NCBI RefSeq assembly: GCF_002847285.1
Contig: NZ_CP025407.1
Coordinates: 7,939,001-8,003,000 of the forward strand
Source of the DNA: Streptomyces sp. CMB-StM0423
GTDB lineage: Bacteria; Actinomycetota; Actinomycetes; Streptomycetales; Streptomycetaceae
Length of the DNA stretch: 64,000 bases
Reading direction: 5' to 3'
The position numbers and the translations under genes were made by a program. The notes beneath the pieces were generated by a model. That model was not told the origin of the DNA, searched no databases, and saw only the letters and a program-made list of their open reading frames with translations. This document shows positions 59,611-64,000 of the stretch, piece after piece (the first letter of the stretch is position 1; every line of letters starts with the position of its first letter).

Positions 59611-61725
59611 TCATGCGCCGCGCAGTGTGTCCAACGCTTCCAGCAGCTTGTCCGGTGTCGCCGGCAGGTCTCGCACGCGTACCCCGGTCGCGTTGAACAC
59701 CGCGTTGATCACGGCGGACGGTGAGCCCACGATGCCGATCTCGCCAATGCCGCGGGTGCCCATCGGGTTGGTGTGCGGGTCCTCCTCGTCCAGCCAGATG
59801 GCGTCCATGTCGCAGACGTCCGCGTGCGCGGCGATGTGGTAGTCGGCGAGGTCGTTGTTGACCACGTGCCCGGTGCGGGGGTCCAGCACTGCGTGCTCGT
59901 GCAGCGCCATGGACAAGCCCATGGTCATGCCGCCGAGGAACTGGGACCGGGCGGTGCGCGGGTTGACGATCCGGCCTGCGGAGAAGACGCCGAGCATCCG
60001 CGGCACCCGGATCTCGCCGGTATCCACATCCACCCGCACCTCGGCGAAGTGCGCGCCGAAGGAGTGCAGCGCGTACTTCTTCCGGTCCGGGTTCTCCGGC
60101 ATCCCCGCGCGGGATTCGGCGCCCGGATCCGGGTCGTCGCCGTGCTCCTGGCGGAAGGTACGGACGGCCTCGACCACCGTCGAGCCCCAGGAGGCCAGGC
60201 CGGAGGAGCCGCCGGCCACCGTCGCCGGCGGCAGCGTGGTGTCTCCGATCAGCAGGGTCACGTCGTCCGGCGCTGCGTCCAGCGCGTCGGCAGCGATCTG
60301 GGTGAGCGTCGTCCAGGTACCGGTGCCGATGTCGGCCGCGCCGATCCGTACCGTCCAGCGGCCCTCGCCGTCGAAGACGACCGAAGCCTCGGAACCCGGG
60401 CTCGCGTAGTAGGGATAGGTGGACGAGGCCACGCCCAGACCGACCAGGTCCCGCCCTTCGCGGCGGGAGCCGGGGGCGGCGGGCCGCTGGGCCCAGCGAA
60501 AGCGGCGGGCCCCCTCGCGCAGGCACTCCACCAGCTTCCGCCCGGACCACGGGCGTCCTGTCTCGGGGTCCTGCGGCGGGTCGTTGCGTACCCGCAGCTC
60601 GATCGGGTCCAGGCCGCAGGCGACGGCCAGTTCGTCCATCGCGCACTCCAGCGCGAAAAGGCCCGGGCACTCGCCGGGTGCACGCATCCAGGACGGCACG
60701 GGTACGTCCAGCGCCGCCAGCCGGTGCGAGGTACGGCGGTTGGGCGCGGCGTACATCATCCGGGTGCCGGTGGCCGTCTGCTCGGCGAACTCCTTGATGC
60801 GGGAGGTGCGTTCGACCACGTCGTGGGCGATCGCGGTCAACCGGCCCGCCGCGTCGCAGCCCAGCCGCAGATGCTGGATGGTGGGGGTGCGGTGACCGGT
60901 GAGGGTGAACATCTGCTGGCGGGTCAGGGCCAGCTTCACCGGCCTGCCCGGCACCGCCTTGGCGCACAGCGCGGCCAGCACGTCGTGCGCGTGTGGCATG
61001 CCCTTGGAGCCGAATCCGCCGCCGACATGCGGGGAGATCACCCGCACCTGGTCGGCCTCGAGCCCGAACAGCGGGGCGAGGGTCTTGCGTACGGAGTGGA
61101 CGCCCTGCGTGGAGGCGTAGAGCAGCAACCGAACCGCGGAGTCCGGCTGCCACACGGCGACCGTGGTGTGCGGCTCCATCGGATTGTTGAGCTCCATCGG
61201 CGTCGTGTAGGTGACGTCGACGGTGACCGCGGCCCGGTCCATGGCCGCGTCCACGTCGCCGTGGTCGCTGTCGGTGGGGAAGGCGGGGTTGACGACGTCT
61301 GGGGCGTACAGGTCGTCGCGGTCGGCGCGCAACTCGACGTCCGGCTCCTCCTCGTCGTAGGAGATCCGTACCAGGGAGGCGGCGTGTCGGGCGGTCTCCG
61401 GACTCTCTGCAACCACCACGCCCACGAACTGGCCGCGGAAGCCGACCCGGCCGGACTGGAGCACCGCCAACTCCTGGTCGCCGGTCTCCTCCAGCCGGGG
61501 CGCGCCGGGGTAGGTGAGCACGGCCACGACGCCGGGGCAGCCCTCGGCCGCCTCGGTGTCCACGGCGCTCACCCGGCCGCGGGCGACGGCGGCCTGCAGC
61601 GGATGTGCGTACAGCGGGTCGTCGACGGGATGCTCGAACGCATAGCGGGCGGTCCCCGTCACCTTGGCCGGGCCGTCCAGACGTGCCAACGACGCACCGA
61701 CGGCGCGGGGGCGAAGTGTCGTCAT
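59611..61725 (-). CDS. Molybdenum hydroxylase large subunit (PaoC/YagR-like aldehyde or xanthine dehydrogenase family)
   Basis: A 704-aa Moco-binding subunit. Blocks: ARLDGPAKVTGTARYAFE, VGGGFGSKGMPHAH, PSWMRAPGECPGLFALECAMDELA (the MRAPGE loop favours the PaoC-type aldehyde oxidoreductase branch), and TRGIGEIGIVGSPSAVINA with the catalytic-type Glu. It ends the operon and overlaps the FAD subunit by ATGA. No Tat signal is seen, so the complex is cytosolic, unlike E. coli PaoABC. Confidence 0.88.
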   Translation of the reverse strand: MTTLRPRAVGASLARLDGPAKVTGTARYAFEHPVDDPLYAHPLQAAVARGRVSAVDTEAAEGCPGVVAVLTYPGAPRLEETGDQELAVLQSGRVGFRGQFVGVVVAESPETARHAASLVRISYDEEEPDVELRADRDDLYAPDVVNPAFPTDSDHGDVDAAMDRAAVTVDVTYTTPMELNNPMEPHTTVAVWQPDSAVRLLLYASTQGVHSVRKTLAPLFGLEADQVRVISPHVGGGFGSKGMPHAHDVLAALCAKAVPGRPVKLALTRQQMFTLTGHRTPTIQHLRLGCDAAGRLTAIAHDVVERTSRIKEFAEQTATGTRMMYAAPNRRTSHRLAALDVPVPSWMRAPGECPGLFALECAMDELAVACGLDPIELRVRNDPPQDPETGRPWSGRKLVECLREGARRFRWAQRPAAPGSRREGRDLVGLGVASSTYPYYASPGSEASVVFDGEGRWTVRIGAADIGTGTWTTLTQIAADALDAAPDDVTLLIGDTTLPPATVAGGSSGLASWGSTVVEAVRTFRQEHGDDPDPGAESRAGMPENPDRKKYALHSFGAHFAEVRVDVDTGEIRVPRMLGVFSAGRIVNPRTARSQFLGGMTMGLSMALHEHAVLDPRTGHVVNNDLADYHIAAHADVCDMDAIWLDEEDPHTNPMGTRGIGEIGIVGSPSAVINAVFNATGVRVRDLPATPDKLLEALDTLRGA

Positions 61726-62720
61726 CGCCTTCCCTCCGTGAGGGTTCGCAGGACCCTGACCATGGTGTTGCGGGCCAGCGGCACCTTGTACGCGTTGCCG
61801 TTCCGGGCCTCGGCGGCGGCCATCTCGGCTTCGGCGGCCCGGCGGAAGGACTCCTGTGTCGCGGGCGCGCCGCGCAGCGTGTCCTCCGCCCGCTCGGCGC
61901 GCCATGGCTTGTGGGCGACGCCGCCGAGCGCGATCCGCACGTCCCTGACGACGCCGGCGTCGTCGTCCAGGTCCAGCGCGGCGGCGACGGACACCAGCGC
62001 GAACGCGTAGCTGGCGCGCTCTCGCACCTTGCGGTACGTGGACCGGCGGGTCATCCCGCTTGCGGGCGGCAGCTCCACGGCAGTGATCAGCTCGCCGTGT
62101 GCCAGCACCGTGTCGCGCTCTGGCGCGTCCCCCGGCAGCCGGTGCAACTCGGCGAGGGGCAGCGTGCGGGCCCCGTCTGGGCCGAGCACGTGCACCGTCG
62201 CGTCCAGGGCGAGGAGGGCCACCGCCATGTCGGAAGGGTGCACGGCGGTGCAGTGCTCGGAGGCGCCGAGCACCGCGTGGTAACGGTCCCAGCCGCCGAT
62301 CGCGGCGCAACCGGAGCCGGGCTCCCGCTTGTTGCACGGCGTGGTGGCATCCTGGAAATAGCGACAGCGGGTGCGCTGCAGCAGATTCCCGCCGGTGGTC
62401 GCGGCGTTGCGGAGCTGCCCGGAGGCACCCGCGAGCAGCGCCCGGGCCAGCGCCGGGAACCGCTCCCGTACGAGGGGATGGGCGGCGAGGTCGCTGTTGC
62501 GCACCGTCGCGCCGATGCGCAGTCCGCCGCCGCGCATCTCCTCCACTTCGGCGAGGGGCAGTCGTGACACGTCGACGAGCATCTGCGGCGCGGCGACGCC
62601 CAGCTTCATGTGGTCGACCAGGTTGGTGCCGCCGCCGAGGAATACGGCGTGCGGGTGGGCGGCGACGGTGGCCACCGCCTCCTCGGCGTGAGCGGCCCGC
62701 TGGTATTCGAAGGGGATCAC
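61722..62720 (-). CDS. Molybdenum hydroxylase FAD-binding subunit with an extra Cys motif (PaoB/YagS-like)
   Basis: A 332-aa flavoprotein subunit. FAD pyrophosphate block HAVFLGGGTNLVDHMK and GGNLLQRTRCRYF are present. Four cysteines, Cys119, 129, 138 and 157 (spacing 9, 8 and 18), with PCNKREPGSGC in the middle, match the additional 4Fe-4S motif known for the PaoB type. GTG 62720 overlaps the iron-sulfur subunit stop; other starts are worse. It passes electrons from the 2Fe-2S clusters to the final acceptor. Confidence 0.87.
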   Translation of the reverse strand: MIPFEYQRAAHAEEAVATVAAHPHAVFLGGGTNLVDHMKLGVAAPQMLVDVSRLPLAEVEEMRGGGLRIGATVRNSDLAAHPLVRERFPALARALLAGASGQLRNAATTGGNLLQRTRCRYFQDATTPCNKREPGSGCAAIGGWDRYHAVLGASEHCTAVHPSDMAVALLALDATVHVLGPDGARTLPLAELHRLPGDAPERDTVLAHGELITAVELPPASGMTRRSTYRKVRERASYAFALVSVAAALDLDDDAGVVRDVRIALGGVAHKPWRAERAEDTLRGAPATQESFRRAAEAEMAAAEARNGNAYKVPLARNTMVRVLRTLTEGRR

Positions 62721-63265
62721 GAGGCACCCCGGGGCGCCACCGCGGTTTCGCGCAGCGCGGCGAGGATGTTCACGTACGCGCCGCAACGGCACAGGTTGCC
62801 GCTCATCCGCTCGCGGATCTCCTCGTCGTCGAGCGGCACGGGCAAGCCGGGCGTGGCCGGCGGCGTCAGGTCTTCGGTGACATGGCTGGGGTGGCCGGCC
62901 TCCGCCTCGTCGAGCATGCCGACGGCCGAGCAGATCTGGCCCGGTGTGCAGTAACCGCACTGGAAGCCGTCCTGCTCGATGAACGCCTGCTGCACGGGGT
63001 GCAGCCCGCCGTCGCCGAACGCTTCGCCGAGACCCTCGGCGGTGATCACGCGGTCGCCGTCGTGCGCGACGGCGAAGGTCAGGCAACTGAGCTGCCTCCG
63101 GCCCTCCAGCAGCACCGTGCAGGCGCCGCATTGACCGTGATCGCAGCCCTTCTTCGGAGAGGTCACCCCCAGACGCTCGCGCAGCGCGTCAAGCAGCGTG
63201 GTGCGCACGTCGACCGTCACGGACCTTTCCGTGCCGTCCACCCGAAGGGTGATCCGGTGTTCCAT
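62717..63265 (-). CDS. Molybdenum hydroxylase 2Fe-2S subunit (PaoA/YagT-like)
   Basis: A 182-aa electron-transfer subunit with both 2Fe-2S clusters: GCDHGQCGACTVLLEG plus the Cys of QLSCLTF, then CGYCTPGQ and LCRCGAY. ATG 63265 is preceded by GGGAGGTGG. No Tat signal precedes the domain (E. coli PaoA has one). First gene of the three-subunit operon; the order iron-sulfur, FAD, Moco is the same as in paoABC. Moco maturation genes are not in the window. Confidence 0.9.
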   Translation of the reverse strand: MEHRITLRVDGTERSVTVDVRTTLLDALRERLGVTSPKKGCDHGQCGACTVLLEGRRQLSCLTFAVAHDGDRVITAEGLGEAFGDGGLHPVQQAFIEQDGFQCGYCTPGQICSAVGMLDEAEAGHPSHVTEDLTPPATPGLPVPLDDEEIRERMSGNLCRCGAYVNILAALRETAVAPRGAS

Positions 63266-63756
63266 GAGCCACCTCCCGGGCGCTCCGGCGTCGGTCCCAG
63301 CACAGCGGGTACCACGCTGCGCGAGGCGAAACCTCGGTGACCGCACCATCCGGGCGCCGATGTGCGCCATCACCCTATACGGACATTAACGACAAAACGG
63401 AGCGATCGGGGGTGTCGCCGACCGGTGCGCGCGTGTCGCCGCGCACCAAGCAGCGACAACACCGTCTCCCTTGCCGCCGGCCAGGCCGTCATCCGCCGCA
63501 AACAACTCCCCTTGGACGCCCCCGCCCCACCGCCCCCGGTGCGGCCGAGTTATTCACCGACTGGACGAATCATCAGTTATTAACCGATTTTCGCTGATAT
63601 GTACGGCGCGTTGATGTGGACATGGGCACCCTGGGTACTCTGTGCGCCCTCCCGATCTCCGAGGGTGACGGAAATGATGAGCGCACCGCACATCAGCCAG
63701 GTGGTCCGCGGTCCCCGGTCCCTCGGCCGGGCGGACCGGCGGCGAAGGAGGTCAAG
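63266..63756. promoter_or_regulatory. Divergent spacer with an AT-richer segment and a 12-bp direct repeat
   Basis: No gene is supported here. Around 63545-63600 the sequence is clearly richer in A and T than its surroundings and carries GTTATTCACCGA (63549-63560) and GTTATTAACCGA (63576-63587), 27 bases apart, a likely regulatory region for the rightward MfnB-like gene or the leftward hydroxylase operon. A GAAGGAGG ribosome site sits at 63744-63751. Confidence 0.45.
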
Positions 63757-64000
63757 GTGTTGCTTCTCATCTCCCCGGACGGTGTCGAGGAGGCTCTCGA
63801 TTGTGCGAAGGCTGCGGAGCATCTCGACATCGTCGACGTCAAGAAGCCTGATGAGGGTTCTCTCGGCGCGAACTTCCCCTGGGTCATCAGGGAGATCCGC
63901 GCAGCGGTCCCGGCGGACAAGCCGGTGTCCGCGACCGTAGGGGATGTCCCGTACAAGCCCGGCACGGTGGCCCAGGCTGCGCTCGGTGCGGTCGTCTCGG
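63757..64000 (+). CDS. MfnB-like (DUF556) phosphate synthase, 3' partial
   Basis: The first 81 residues of a TIM-barrel protein resembling (5-formylfuran-3-yl)methyl phosphate synthase of methanofuran synthesis: VLLLISPDGVEEALDCAKA, DIVDVKKPDEGSLGANFPWVI (with the conserved lysine pair), VSATVGDVPYKPG. Archaeal MfnB makes the furan from two glyceraldehyde 3-phosphates. Actinobacteria have homologues in less understood pathways. GTG 63757 lies 5 bases after AGGAGG. The gene continues past the window, so the rest of the pathway is not visible. Confidence 0.82.
   Translation, partial: MLLLISPDGVEEALDCAKAAEHLDIVDVKKPDEGSLGANFPWVIREIRAAVPADKPVSATVGDVPYKPGTVAQAALGAVVS

Noticed and set aside
1..64000. 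tRNA, rRNA, riboswitch or replication/attachment sites
   Set aside because: No cloverleaf, rRNA stretch, conserved riboswitch core, integrase with att repeats or origin-like repeats could be recognised by eye.

Overview
The window is very GC-rich, has strong third-position GC bias, GTG and TTG starts, Tat and lipoprotein signals, and many LacI/GntR/DeoR-controlled sugar loci. It looks like a Streptomyces (or close relative) chromosome, in a catabolic and accessory part rather than the conserved core. No rRNA, tRNA or CRISPR array was seen.

Layout. (1) 1-9.7 kb: a plus-strand operon with the end of a LivM-type permease, a Liv-type binding lipoprotein, a fused molybdenum hydroxylase, two amidohydrolase-superfamily enzymes, an asparaginase-like amidase and a GntR/FCD regulator. 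Together they look like uptake and stepwise hydrolysis of a nitrogen heterocycle or cyclic amide whose identity cannot be read from sequence. (2) 9.8-12.4 kb: an intact IS481-family element, with both inverted repeats and a 6-bp target duplication, inserted exactly at the stop codon of a Tat-exported sulfatase. (3) 12.8-20.5 kb: a three-gene membrane cassette of OB-fold membrane protein (YqiJ-like), flotillin and a giant coiled-coil/AAA ATPase. This is the best candidate for a poorly described system. (4) 20.6-27.4 kb: a chimeric aromatic-catabolism pseudogene, a two-component locus with one normal and one degenerate kinase, a tandem pair of secreted peptidoglycan-active proteins made from one duplicated binding module, an IS5-type remnant and a response-regulator pseudogene.

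(5) 27.4-40.2 kb: an amino-sugar/glycan locus with two GH20 enzymes, a GH109-like protein, a NEW3-domain secreted protein, a CUT1 ABC importer without its own ATPase, and a DeoR regulator. Matching tandem 9-mers lie upstream of the GH109 and binding-protein genes. (6) 40.2-51.6 kb: a VOC protein, a broken enolase-superfamily gene, then a LacI-controlled locus with a CUT2 importer and secreted or intracellular glycan enzymes (two GH99/WbsX-like, one GH140/DUF4038-like, one BNR-4 propeller). Two copies of one LacI-type operator sit before the importer and the GH140-like gene. (7) 51.8-59.5 kb: a PhzF-like protein, then a second LacI/CUT1 importer operon divergent from a debranching-enzyme-like glucosidase, with two operators bracketing the promoter. 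(8) 59.6-63.3 kb: a PaoABC-like molybdenum hydroxylase in three subunits. (9) The last 240 bases start an MfnB-like (DUF556) gene that continues beyond the window.

Functions are read from motifs and remembered family features. No database search was run, so substrates are inferences throughout.
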